From Nitrospira sp. (GTDB taxonomy: Bacteria; Nitrospirota; Nitrospiria; Nitrospirales; Nitrospiraceae): DNA of 17,648 nt. Where the stretch lies: NCBI GenBank assembly GCA_005116795.1, contig SWDL01000238.1, forward strand, positions 1-17,648. The letters are read 5' to 3'. Shown here piece after piece: positions 1 to 7,249 of the stretch. The notes beneath the pieces were generated by a model that saw nothing but the letters and a program-made list of their open reading frames with translations, had not been told where the DNA came from and ran no database searches. The stretch's first letter is position 1; every line of letters begins with the position of its first letter. The position numbers and the translations under genes are program-made.

Positions 1-996
1 GCTGTGGATGCCGTAGGCGAGTCCCTGGTTATCCCGAACCGAATCCATCAGCCGAGAAGAGAAACCTCCGGCTCCGAGGATGTAGTTCATCACGGTCACG
101 GCATAGAAGTCGGGGTTGGCGCGGTTGATGCCGACATGTCCCAACATGATGGTGGTCTGAGTCAGGTCCTTGTCGATCAGACGGGAGACGTTCTTGGTCA
201 CGGGCTTCGGCGTTCCGGCCTGCCGGGTGGGCGGAGCACCCTGGGCCCACCCGCCGAAATGCGTGGTGACCAGGGTCTTGGCTTCCTCAAGTGTGAGATC
301 GCCCACGATCACCAGGATGGTCTGGTTCGGGAGGTATTCGCGACGGTAGAAAGCAAGCAGATCGTCCTTCGTGATGGGTGGAAGGGTCGCTTCGGTGCCC
401 GCGACCGGCCAACGGTACGGATGCCCTTCAAAGACCAAACCATGAAAGGCCTTGGAGGCAATCGTTGCCGGCTCATCCTGTTCGCTCATGATCTGACCGA
501 GGATTTGCTTGCGGACGCGTTCCACCTCACGTTCGGGGAAGGTTGGGTGGAGGAGGATATCGGCGAGTAACTCGGCGCCGTGCGTCAGATCTTTCTTCAG
601 CACGCGGACCGACGCTCTGGAATAGTCGGCCTCCGTCCGGGTCGACAGCGTGCCGCCGACAAACTCTATCTCCTCCGCGATCTGTGTGGCACTGCGGGTG
701 GTGGTGCCTTCATCGAGGAGGCTGGCCACCAGATTGGCCACGCCGGCCTTGTCCGCCGGATCCTGGGAGGCGCCCGCTTTGATGGTCGCGTGCAAGTGCA
801 CGATCGGTAGCGCATGCTGCTCGACCACCAGGACGGTGATGCCGTTCGGGGTCACAAACCGGTTCGGGGAGATGCCCGCTACGGCGTCTCCTGAATCAGA
901 GCACATCGCGGCTGCTATCAGGCCGCACACCGCGAGAATACTGTGTTGCAGGCTGGGCCGAAGATTCATGCGCTCGTGGTGGCCGCTGCGGCTCAT
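1..996 (-). CDS. M16-family peptidase-like protein, catalytically degenerate subunit (C-terminus off window)
   Basis: The reading frame is open from 996 to the left edge (332 codons seen; the C-terminal part is missing). The protein has an N-terminal hydrophobic signal segment and then the M16 fold, including the family block HPYRWPVAGTE and the stretch YLPNQTILVIVGDL. Where active M16 enzymes carry the zinc motif HxxEH, this one reads GVANLVASLLDEGT, so N, A and S replace H, E and H. It should not bind zinc and is best read as the inactive partner of the M16 protease encoded just upstream, as in two-subunit processing-protease-like pairs. The ATG at 996 overlaps the upstream TGA (ATGA), which suggests translational coupling. 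An in-frame ATG at 969 is an alternative start that would shorten the signal peptide's N-region. Periplasmic or envelope location is inferred from the signal segment; substrate unknown. Confidence 0.88.
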   Translation of the reverse strand, partial: MSRSGHHERMNLRPSLQHSILAVCGLIAAAMCSDSGDAVAGISPNRFVTPNGITVLVVEQHALPIVHLHATIKAGASQDPADKAGVANLVASLLDEGTTTRSATQIAEEIEFVGGTLSTRTEADYSRASVRVLKKDLTHGAELLADILLHPTFPEREVERVRKQILGQIMSEQDEPATIASKAFHGLVFEGHPYRWPVAGTEATLPPITKDDLLAFYRREYLPNQTILVIVGDLTLEEAKTLVTTHFGGWAQGAPPTRQAGTPKPVTKNVSRLIDKDLTQTTIMLGHVGINRANPDFYAVTVMNYILGAGGFSSRLMDSVRDNQGLAYGIHS

Positions 997-2348
997 GGAC
1001 GAGTCCCGCCTGTCGTTTCGGCAAACGGCTGCACTGGTGGGGTGGGAACCAGAATGCCCACCGTTCGTGCGTCCTCGATGAGGTAACGCTGTGCGACGCG
1101 TTGCACCTCATGAGGCGTGACCCGGCGGACTCGGTCGAGAAACGAGTCTTCAAACTTCCAGCCGGCGCCCACCGTTTCCGCCTGTCCCAGCATCATGGCT
1201 TGCCGGAAGATCGAGTCCTGCCCGAACACACGGCCGGCCTCCAGCTGATTCTTCGCGCGCTGCAACTCCAGCTCACTCGGAGGTTCCTGTTTGATCCGGT
1301 CTAATTCTCGGTAGAGGGCCTGCTCGGCAGCGTCGACTTTCTGTCCCGGCGCCACGACGACGTAGCAATAGAAGAGCTGGGGATCGGTTTGCAACAGGCT
1401 ATGGTCGGTGCCGACCGCGAGGGCGATCTTCTGCTCATAGACCAGGCTGCGATAGAGGCGCGCGCTCTTGCCCTGGGCCAAGAGCGACTCCAGCAAGGCC
1501 AGCGCGTACGAGTCTTCGTGCTTGAAGTTCGGAGCCCGATAGGCCGCCAGCACAAACGGCAATTGCGCGTCACGCTTGACGAGGATGCGGCGTTCGCCCT
1601 TTTGTTCCGGCTCTTCAGGAATCGGGTGCGTCGGCACGGCCCGGGCTGGGATCGATGCAAACAAGCGCGTGATCGTCGGGAGAAGAGTCTTCACCTGGAT
1701 GTCGCCGACGACGATCAGCGTTGCGTTATTGGGCACATAGTAGGTGTCGTAATGCCGCTGAAGATCCTCACGGGTCATGGCGTTGAGATCCGGAAACCAG
1801 CCGATGATCGGCCAGTGATACGGATGTTGTTGGAACGCCTGGGCGAACACGGCCTCGACCAGATAGGATTGCGGATCGTCTTCTGTGCTCATGCGGCGCT
1901 CTTCCTTGACGACTTCCCGCTCGAGCTGAAATTCCTTGTCGTCCAGCAGCAATCCGCGAAGACGGTCGGCCTCGAGTTCCAGCGCCAGCCCCACTCGATC
2001 CGCCGCCATGTTTTCAAAATATCCGGTGTAATCCTGGCTGGTGAACGCGTTGTCGTTGCCCCCGTTCTTCCGGATGGTGCGCGAGAAGGCCCCCTTGGGG
2101 TTCTGTGGCGTGCCCTTGAACATCATGTGTTCCAGCATATGGGACAGTCCGGCCCGCCCCATGACTTCATCCCGCGATCCGACCTTGTACCAAATCTGTA
2201 CCGTGGCGACGGGGGCCTTCGGCACTTCCCTGAGCAGAACTTTCATGCCGTTGGCAAGCGTGAACTCCTGCACCTCTGAAGCCCCGGCCGAGGTGGAGCC
2301 GGCGAGAACGGCCATGGCACAGAGGAGCCCGATGTAAAGAGAGGACAT
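993..2348 (-). CDS. M16-family zinc metalloprotease, active subunit
   Basis: This is a secreted zinc endopeptidase of the M16 (pitrilysin / processing-peptidase-like) family. The inverted zinc motif HMLEH is present, followed about 75 residues later by the ELEREVVKEER segment that supplies the third ligand (Glu). The family block HPYHWPIIGW and the stretch YYVPNNATLIVVGDI are also clear. I place the start at the ATG at 2348, because it begins with a clean signal peptide (MSSLYIGLLCAMAVLAG, small residues near STSAGA). The frame stays open to an ATG at 2417, which would overlap the rlmN end by 23 bases and put extra charged residues in front; neither start has a strong ribosome site. The gene lies downstream of rlmN and overlaps the inactive M16 partner by 4 bases, so the two M16 subunits are probably made together and pair. 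Confidence 0.9.
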   Translation of the reverse strand: MSSLYIGLLCAMAVLAGSTSAGASEVQEFTLANGMKVLLREVPKAPVATVQIWYKVGSRDEVMGRAGLSHMLEHMMFKGTPQNPKGAFSRTIRKNGGNDNAFTSQDYTGYFENMAADRVGLALELEADRLRGLLLDDKEFQLEREVVKEERRMSTEDDPQSYLVEAVFAQAFQQHPYHWPIIGWFPDLNAMTREDLQRHYDTYYVPNNATLIVVGDIQVKTLLPTITRLFASIPARAVPTHPIPEEPEQKGERRILVKRDAQLPFVLAAYRAPNFKHEDSYALALLESLLAQGKSARLYRSLVYEQKIALAVGTDHSLLQTDPQLFYCYVVVAPGQKVDAAEQALYRELDRIKQEPPSELELQRAKNQLEAGRVFGQDSIFRQAMMLGQAETVGAGWKFEDSFLDRVRRVTPHEVQRVAQRYLIEDARTVGILVPTPPVQPFAETTGGTRP

Positions 2349-2394
2349 GGAACAGAGTTGTGGAGAGACCCGATCGCACGCGAGGGAGACGATT

Positions 2395-3567
2395 CTACGA
2401 ACAGACATCCGTAGCATGACGCGTATCCGAATTCAGAGCCACACGTGTCTGATTCCTAACAAGTCGTGGGGCGGATGTCAAGACGGGCAGAGAGGAGGCC
2501 GGCGCAAGTTGACCGAGCTGTCCGCAGGCGCCGAGGACATCATGCCCGCGGCGGCGGCGGATCAGGACATCGTATCCCGCACTTCGGAGCCGGAGCTGAA
2601 AACGGCGCACGGCGGTCTGGTCGGGACGGTGATAGGGGCTCCCCGGATAGTCGTTGAAGGGAATCAGGTTGATCTTGCAGCGAATCGATCGCAGCAGGGT
2701 CGCCACCTGTGCGGCCTGCTCCTCACGATCATTGATGCCGGCCAACAGCACATACTCAAAGGTGATCCGTGACCGTTCCGGAGTCGTGAGCTTCCGGCAG
2801 GCGTCCAGCAGTTCCGGCAGCGGCGCGATCCGGTTCGCCGCCGGCATGAGCTGGGCCCTCAATCCATCCGTGGGGGCATTCAACGATACGGCCAGATTTA
2901 CGCCCAGGTTGACCGCGTCTTGCAGGCGCGAGGCCAAGCCGGCGGTCGACAACGTCATGCGCCGCGTCGAAAACCCCAGGCCCCAGGATGGATCGGCTAA
3001 GCGCGTGACGGCATCGGCGACGGCGTCGAAGTTGGCGAGGGGTTCTCCCATGCCCATCAACACGAGATTGGTCAGCGGCTCGCTCGCATCGAGACGATCG
3101 AGAACGGTCAGTACCTGATCGGCAATTTCGTGGCCGGCCAGGTTGCGCCGGAGTCCCATGTGCCCCGTCAGGCAGAAGCCGCAGTCCAACGTACATCCGA
3201 CTTGCGTCGAGAGGCAGAGGGTGAGTCGCGGGCCGTCTGGAATGAGCACCGACTCGACTGTCAGCCCGTCAACGAGCGTAAACAGGAACTTTCGAGTCCC
3301 GTCCGCCGATTTGAACGAAGGAGCCGTCGCGGAAAACCGCTCGATGTACGCAACCGCGCTGAGACGAACCCGATCGGTCTTCGACAGGTTCGTCATCTGC
3401 TCGATGTTGCGGACACGCTCTCGGTAAAGCCACCGGAGCAATTGGGTCGCCCGGTAGGCCGGCCATCCCAGATTGGCCGCGAGTGCCCGGGCGCTTGTGG
3501 GATTCAAGGTGAGGAGGTTGAGGGGAGCCGACGGCTTGGGCGTGGATCGGCGTCCTCGGGAAGTCAT
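2395..3567 (-). CDS. rlmN: 23S rRNA (A2503-C2) / tRNA (A37-C2) methyltransferase RlmN
   Basis: A radical-SAM methyltransferase that makes 2-methyladenosine in 23S rRNA and, in some bacteria, in tRNAs; it acts in the cytoplasm. The 390-residue protein has the CxxxCxxC iron-sulfur motif as CTLDCGFC (C125, C129, C132). The methyl-transfer cysteine C118 lies in LTLCLSTQVGC and the second catalytic cysteine C348 in GACGQL. The SAM-binding MGMGEPLANF lies near residues 171-180. Having both catalytic cysteines separates it from ordinary radical-SAM proteins; Cfr is less likely given the chromosomal housekeeping context. A 42-residue tail follows C348, slightly longer than in Escherichia coli RlmN. 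It is the first gene of a minus-strand run followed by the two M16 genes and is divergent from the lytic transglycosylase gene. The start at 3567 has no obvious ribosome site. Confidence 0.95.
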   Translation of the reverse strand: MTSRGRRSTPKPSAPLNLLTLNPTSARALAANLGWPAYRATQLLRWLYRERVRNIEQMTNLSKTDRVRLSAVAYIERFSATAPSFKSADGTRKFLFTLVDGLTVESVLIPDGPRLTLCLSTQVGCTLDCGFCLTGHMGLRRNLAGHEIADQVLTVLDRLDASEPLTNLVLMGMGEPLANFDAVADAVTRLADPSWGLGFSTRRMTLSTAGLASRLQDAVNLGVNLAVSLNAPTDGLRAQLMPAANRIAPLPELLDACRKLTTPERSRITFEYVLLAGINDREEQAAQVATLLRSIRCKINLIPFNDYPGSPYHRPDQTAVRRFQLRLRSAGYDVLIRRRRGHDVLGACGQLGQLAPASSLPVLTSAPRLVRNQTRVALNSDTRHATDVCS

Positions 3568-3615
3568 GGCCGCAGCCTAACACAGCGTCAAACAGGAGGA
3601 CAAGGCGGCACAAGG

Positions 3616-3650
3616 GCGTGAAGCGTAAGACGTGACACGTGAAACGAAAG
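3616..3650. repeat. Degenerate 7-bp tandem repeat, about five units
   Basis: In the divergent rlmN/slt spacer, five 7-base units line up head to tail: gcgtgaa, gcgtaag, acgtgac, acgtgaa, acgaaag. They share the core rCGTrAr. The spacer (3568-3740) has no gene. The repeat lies about 50 bases upstream of the slt -10 element. It looks like one of the short degenerate repeat tracts scattered in intergenic DNA of some environmental bacteria; no function can be read from it. Confidence 0.6.
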
Positions 3651-3700
3651 GAAAGTGCATGTAGGATGTTGCTGAAGATGTGGGCTCACGCCGAGTCTGT

Positions 3701-3709
3701 TGCTATAAT
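3701..3709 (+). promoter_or_regulatory. Extended -10 promoter for slt
   Basis: TGCTATAAT contains a perfect TATAAT (3704-3709) preceded by TGn, the extended -10 signature of sigma-70 promoters, which can work with a poor -35. No good -35 hexamer lies 16-18 bases upstream. Transcription would start near 3716, giving a short T-rich leader of about 25 bases before the slt start at 3741. Confidence 0.6.
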
Positions 3710-3740
3710 GCGCTGTTGATTGTTTATTGTTTGTTGAGGC

Positions 3741-6011
3741 ATGCGAACAGTCCCAACCCCACGATCCATGTGTCACTGCCACAAGCTGCTGTGTCTCGTT
3801 GTGCTTGCGGGGCTGGGCCTCTTCAGCCTCGGGCCTGGTGCACCGGCTTTGGCTCAGGACCCTCCTACGGAAGTCCATCAGCCGACAGAGGTCTCGTGTG
3901 AGGAGCCGGAGGGCTGTTTCCGGTGGGCGGTTGCAGACCAACGATCGGCGATCCCATTCGACGAGCGCGTGACGGTCAAACTAGAACGCCTCCGCCGGCT
4001 TCTTCAGCGACATCCCGATAGCGTCTGGGCGAAACGAGCGGGGGTCCTGACCGGCGTGTTGTTGATTGAGCGGCAACCCGGTGAGGCGCTTCAGTTTCTG
4101 CGAGCCGCTGAGCGGGACTTTCCCCTTCTCGACGACTATATCCGCTATTGGATGGGGCAGGCCTACCTGAAGGCCGGGGAGGGGGGACTTGCGGCGATTC
4201 TGTTCGACTCTGTGCCCGATGTGGAACCGGACTCCTTGCTGGCTACCCGCGCGGCGTTCGGCGAAGGGACCGCGCTCTACCAGCTCGGTCAGTGTCGCCC
4301 CGCGGTGGAATGGCTGAAGAAAGCGGTCGCCGCCGACCCGAACCATCTGGACGTGCCGACCGCATGGCTGAATATGGCCGACTGTCATCTGAAGGACACC
4401 AAACCCATGGACGCTGCGGCGGCCTGGCGCCAGGTCTGGATTCGCTACCCCCAGAGCAAGGAGGCGAATGAAGCCCAGGCCCGATTGGCTCAAGGGGAGG
4501 GCGGGTGGACGCCCTCGCCGGACGAACGGTATGCCCGCGCCCTCTCCTGGCTGGCGCTGGCCATGCATCAAGAAGCGATGGACGAATTGAACCTCTTTCT
4601 CTCGCAGGCCAAGTCTCATCCCAAACGTCTCGAAGCAAAATTGAAGTTAGGCATCTCCCTCTCTCGGGTCAAACGCTATGATCTGGCCGCCAAACTCTTC
4701 GAGGAATTGGTCAAGGGGGAGGGACCTGAAGCCGGAGAGGCCACTGTGTGGCTGGCCCGAGCCTATCTTCGGCAAGGCGACGGAGACCGGCTGCTGACGG
4801 TGGCGCATGCCGCGGCCAAGCGACACGTGACGCCGGAGCAGCAGTTTGCCGTGTGGATGGCGGTGGGAGTGTGGCACGAGGACCAGGGGCAGTTTCCCGA
4901 CGCCCTGGCCACCTATCGGCAGGCCGTCAAGATCGGAGAGACCTCTCCGGACATCTGGGACGGATGGTGGCGAATCGGCTGGACCTACTATCGTATGGGC
5001 AAGTTTCAGGATGCGTCACAGACGTTCCAAGAGGTGGCTCGTCTGAAGGATGATCCCCAGGTCACGCCGAAGTTCCTCTACTGGACCGCTCGGGCCCTGG
5101 AGAAACTCAATAATAAGAAAGCCGAAGATGCGCTGGCGGCGGTGTGCCGGAAATATACCCTGACCTACTATTGCCAACTGGCCCGCATGCGCATGAACCA
5201 AGAAGGCCGCCCTCAGCCCATGGATCAGAATGGGGAGATGACGACCCCCGACGAGATCAGACGAGAGCTCGAGCTGGACCGCCATTATCGGAAAGCGGTG
5301 GAGCTCCAGGTTCTCTCGATCCAGACGGAAGCCGGACGGGAATTTGCCTGGCTGGCTGATCACTACTCAATGAATCGCGATGTGCTCATGGGGCTCTCGA
5401 CGCTCCTGAGCGAAGCCGGAGCCCACCACCAAGCGCTTCGTCTCGCTCGGCTCAATTTCCGCGATGGGCTGGAGCGCGGATCGGAAGCGGTCCCGGCGGG
5501 GCTGTGGGGGGTGGCCTACCCGACGGCCTATCTCCCGACGATCCGGAGCTATGCCGGGGACCTGGTGGATCCGTTCCTGGTTGCGGCGATCATTCGAGAG
5601 GAAAGCCAGTATGACACCCGGGCGGTCTCGCGTGTCGGCGCCCTGGGGCTCATGCAGCTCATGCCGGCCACGGCTCAAACCGTGGCGCGAAAGTTCGGGG
5701 CCTCTCCCCCGACTCGGGATGATCTCTTCGACCACGAAACCAATATTCGGCTGGGCACCCGCTACGTGGCCCAGCTCCTGGAGCAGTACGGAGGCAATCT
5801 GATCCATGCGGTGGCGGCCTACAACGCCGGGCCGGCGGCGGTGTCGAACTGGATGGCCAAGCATGGCCATCGGGAGTCCGATGAATTCGTCGAGCTGATT
5901 CCCTACCAGGAGACCCGCCAGTACGTGAAGCGCGTGCTGCGAAGCTACCGGGAGTACCATCGCCTCAATTCCGGCCGATGCGCCTCCCAGTTCCTTGACA
6001 AGGTGTGCTGA
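3741..6011 (+). CDS. slt: Soluble lytic murein transglycosylase (Slt-type) with TPR-like N-terminal region
   Basis: Periplasmic enzyme that cleaves the MurNAc-GlcNAc bond of peptidoglycan to form 1,6-anhydroMurNAc. The 756-residue protein starts with a signal peptide (hydrophobic LLCLVVLAGLGLFSLG, cleavage likely after APALA). A long helical-repeat region of TPR character follows to about residue 560, including segments such as YQLGQCRPAVEWLKKAV and YYRMGKFQDASQTFQEV. The C-terminal SLT domain (about 600-735) has the catalytic glutamate E621 in IIREESQYD, the GLMQLMPATA motif and AVAAYNAGP, all diagnostic of family 1 lytic transglycosylases. Length and layout fit Slt70-like enzymes. ATG 3741 has GAGG only one base away; an in-frame ATG at 3768 also gives a full signal peptide. 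Its 3' end hosts a promoter for the next genes. Confidence 0.92.
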   Translation: MRTVPTPRSMCHCHKLLCLVVLAGLGLFSLGPGAPALAQDPPTEVHQPTEVSCEEPEGCFRWAVADQRSAIPFDERVTVKLERLRRLLQRHPDSVWAKRAGVLTGVLLIERQPGEALQFLRAAERDFPLLDDYIRYWMGQAYLKAGEGGLAAILFDSVPDVEPDSLLATRAAFGEGTALYQLGQCRPAVEWLKKAVAADPNHLDVPTAWLNMADCHLKDTKPMDAAAAWRQVWIRYPQSKEANEAQARLAQGEGGWTPSPDERYARALSWLALAMHQEAMDELNLFLSQAKSHPKRLEAKLKLGISLSRVKRYDLAAKLFEELVKGEGPEAGEATVWLARAYLRQGDGDRLLTVAHAAAKRHVTPEQQFAVWMAVGVWHEDQGQFPDALATYRQAVKIGETSPDIWDGWWRIGWTYYRMGKFQDASQTFQEVARLKDDPQVTPKFLYWTARALEKLNNKKAEDALAAVCRKYTLTYYCQLARMRMNQEGRPQPMDQNGEMTTPDEIRRELELDRHYRKAVELQVLSIQTEAGREFAWLADHYSMNRDVLMGLSTLLSEAGAHHQALRLARLNFRDGLERGSEAVPAGLWGVAYPTAYLPTIRSYAGDLVDPFLVAAIIREESQYDTRAVSRVGALGLMQLMPATAQTVARKFGASPPTRDDLFDHETNIRLGTRYVAQLLEQYGGNLIHAVAAYNAGPAAVSNWMAKHGHRESDEFVELIPYQETRQYVKRVLRSYREYHRLNSGRCASQFLDKVC

Positions 6012-6023
6012 AGCTCTTATAAA
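5995..6023 (+). promoter_or_regulatory. Strong sigma-70 promoter for zapB-zapA, overlapping the slt 3' end
   Basis: TTGACA (5995-6000), a 17-base spacer, then TATAAA (6018-6023): a perfect -35, a 5/6 -10 and optimal spacing. The -35 lies within the last codons of slt and the -10 just after its stop. Transcription should start near 6030, leaving about 83 bases of leader before the zapB start at 6113. This separates division-gene expression from the transglycosylase gene. Confidence 0.75.
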
Positions 6024-6112
6024 ACGAATCGTATCCGTCCGAGTCGCAGCGCCACGCGGGCGGCGCTCGTGACATCACGGCACACCAGGCCACGCGATCA
6101 TAGGCAGCGCCA

Positions 6113-6367
6113 ATGGCGATGGAAAGGCTCGAAGGACTGGAGGCCCGCGTCCGGAAACTCGTGGAGATGATCCAGGGTCTCAAACGCGAGAATGCCGAGC
6201 TGCAGAGCCAGTTGCGGACGGCGAAGGAGCGACTGATGCGCCAGCAACATCAGGGGCAACGTTGGGAGGAAGAGCGCGACGACATTCGATCCCGGATCGA
6301 GACGGTCATGGTCGAACTCGAGCTGCTGGAAGGAATCGGGGAATCAAAGGAGGTGGCGCTTGACTAA
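6113..6367 (+). CDS. zapB: Small coiled-coil protein, ZapB-like
   Basis: An 84-residue, highly charged, nearly all-helical protein with heptad-like leucine and isoleucine spacing (LEGLEARVRKLVEMIQGLKR and onward), no signal peptide and no enzyme motif. A short coiled coil directly upstream of and overlapping zapA fits ZapB, which bridges ZapA/FtsZ rings at midcell. The name rests mainly on length, composition and the zapA overlap, because coiled coils share little diagnostic sequence. The first ATG (6113) and an in-frame ATG two codons on (6119) both lack a strong ribosome site. The last 8 bases overlap the zapA start, so translation of the two is probably coupled. Confidence 0.7.
   Translation: MAMERLEGLEARVRKLVEMIQGLKRENAELQSQLRTAKERLMRQQHQGQRWEEERDDIRSRIETVMVELELLEGIGESKEVALD
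6346..6355 (+). promoter_or_regulatory. Strong ribosome binding site that fixes the zapA TTG start
   Basis: AAAGGAGGTG is an almost full-length anti-16S match and ends four bases before the TTG at 6360. It lies inside the zapB coding sequence. The strength of this site is the reason to accept a TTG start for zapA instead of the in-frame GTG at 6354, which falls within the site itself. Confidence 0.75.
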
Positions 6368-6659
6368 CAACGGGGTGGAAGTCGAAATCTACGGGGAGCG
6401 CTATACCATCCGGGGCGGGACCGACGAGCAACAGGTCACGCGCCTGGCGAGCGAAGTTGATCGGCAGATGCGGGAGCTGGCCCTGACGATGCGCACCGCG
6501 ACGCCGGCCAAGATCGCAGTGTTGGCCGCCCTGCACCTGGCCCATGAACTCCAGGAGGTTCGGGCGCTCCAGCAGGAAAAAGAAGCCGATCTCGATCGGC
6601 GCGCGTTTGATTTGATGGAGACCATCGAAGCGGAGCTGGGGTCCGTCCGCGCGCGATGA
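6360..6659 (+). CDS. zapA: Cell division protein ZapA
   Basis: A 99-residue FtsZ-ring-associated protein. It shows the ZapA family pattern: an N-terminal beta segment VEVEIYGERYTIRGG, then EQQVTRLASEVDRQMRELA, the helical core with AVLAALHLAHELQ, and a C-terminal coiled coil. ZapA tetramers crosslink FtsZ filaments in the cytoplasm. It begins with TTG, supported by a near-perfect ribosome site, and overlaps zapB by 8 bases. The zapB-zapA unit is expected to be read from the promoter at 5995-6023. Confidence 0.88.
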   Translation: MTNNGVEVEIYGERYTIRGGTDEQQVTRLASEVDRQMRELALTMRTATPAKIAVLAALHLAHELQEVRALQQEKEADLDRRAFDLMETIEAELGSVRAR

Positions 6660-6877
6660 GCCCCGCTGTTCTTGCTTTGGATGGGATGATCTGTTAGGGT
6701 AATCGCGAAGGATGGAAGCGCCGCGTCACGGTTGGTGCGCGGGCGAGGAAGTGGATCTGATGGGGCACACAATTCTCGGGACGAACGCGTTTTCGATTCG
6801 AACTGACGCGCAGAGGGGGCCGGCTTGATCGGTAATTCGATAATTCAGAGGGTGCCCTTCTGCGGCATACTGGTAGA
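6660..6877 (+). other. Noncoding spacer after zapA with inverted repeats
   Basis: No credible gene is seen here. Structure is present: CGCGTCA at 6722-6728 pairs perfectly with TGACGCG at 6804-6810, and 6846-6862 forms a 7-bp hairpin (CAGAGGG / CCCTTCTG with a short loop). A weak promoter-like pair sits at 6672-6677 / 6695-6700. CATACT at 6866-6871 is a possible -10 for the RNA that follows. The segment could be the zapA 3' untranslated region or part of a longer noncoding transcript. Confidence 0.4.
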
Positions 6878-7045
6878 GAGGCTTGGTCGGTTTCTGGTGG
6901 CCATGCGTGTTCGCGTGGCGGCGCTCCGATGGATGATGGTCGGTCCCACTTTGGTGATGGTCCGTCGCAGAGGGGCTGTTCCATCGGAACGGATCCTGCC
7001 CACACGGAGGGCTGGAGGGGATCCCACCAGAGGACGTCCTCCGTG
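6878..7045 (+). ncRNA. Candidate structured RNA, possibly 6S RNA
   Basis: A noncoding segment between zapA and rny with long-range complementarity. Bases 6885-6900 pair with 7024-7039 as a 16-position stem, including TCTGGTGG / CCACCAGA, with two mismatches and two wobble pairs. Inside it are hairpin 6901-6907/6912-6918 (CCATGCG / CGCGTGG, 4-base loop), the 9-bp stem TCCGATGGA 6925-6933 / TCCATCGGA 6980-6988 enclosing a 46-base loop, and hairpin GCCC 6998-7001 / GGGC 7009-7012. A rod of about 170 bases with an open inner region, placed next to zapA where 6S RNA genes often lie, makes 6S (ssrS) the leading guess. The ends are uncertain; the 5' end assumes the weak -10 at 6866-6871. I could not confirm a 6S consensus, and a multibranched fold is also possible. 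Confidence 0.45.
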
Positions 7046-7177
7046 GATATCGGTTCGATCGCTGCGTTCCATGGTTCTGTGAATCCCTGGTGAGTCCCCT
7101 CGGTCTCGTGCTCGTCCGATCGACGGGCCGGGATGGTTGTCTCTCTCGTCGCTTCCCCCGATAGCGTAGTCGGTTTT

Positions 7178-7200
7178 CCAAGAGCCACGGCGGCTCTTGG
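7178..7200 (+). promoter_or_regulatory. Perfect 9-bp hairpin in the rny leader
   Basis: CCAAGAGCC (7178-7186) and GGCTCTTGG (7192-7200) form a perfect stem with the loop ACGGC, 50 bases before the likely rny start. A T4 run precedes it (7174-7177) but none follows, so it is not a normal intrinsic terminator for the plus strand. A weaker hairpin, CCGA...TCGG at 7158-7173, directly followed by that T4, could be a weak terminator for the upstream RNA. A role as an RNA-stability or control element is an inference. Confidence 0.5.
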
Positions 7201-7249
7201 GCGTGGGCTCTGTGTCTGCGCATTTCAGGGCATCCATGCCGCAAAGGGG

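Noticed and set aside
1389..2279. Long plus-strand open frame opposite the M16 protease
   Set aside because: Antisense shadow: the minus frame has clear protease motifs, and the plus translation has no domain and a composition typical of reverse-strand GC-rich code.
5367..5960. Long minus-strand open frame opposite the SLT domain
   Set aside because: Shadow of slt; the opposite frame contains the catalytic ES, GLMQLMP and AYNAGP motifs.
6795..6812. GTTCGAATC T-loop motif on the minus strand
   Set aside because: The five bases on each side do not pair, so no tRNA T-arm; it comes from a TTCGA/TCGAA palindrome.
7040..7075. tRNA-like T-loop GGTTCGATC near 7050
   Set aside because: The flanks do not form a T-stem and no acceptor, D or anticodon arms can be built.
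7133..7249. ATG 7133 as the rny start
   Set aside because: It adds 39 residues with no RNase Y character, runs through the 9-bp hairpin, and lacks a ribosome site; RNase Y normally begins directly at the membrane helix.
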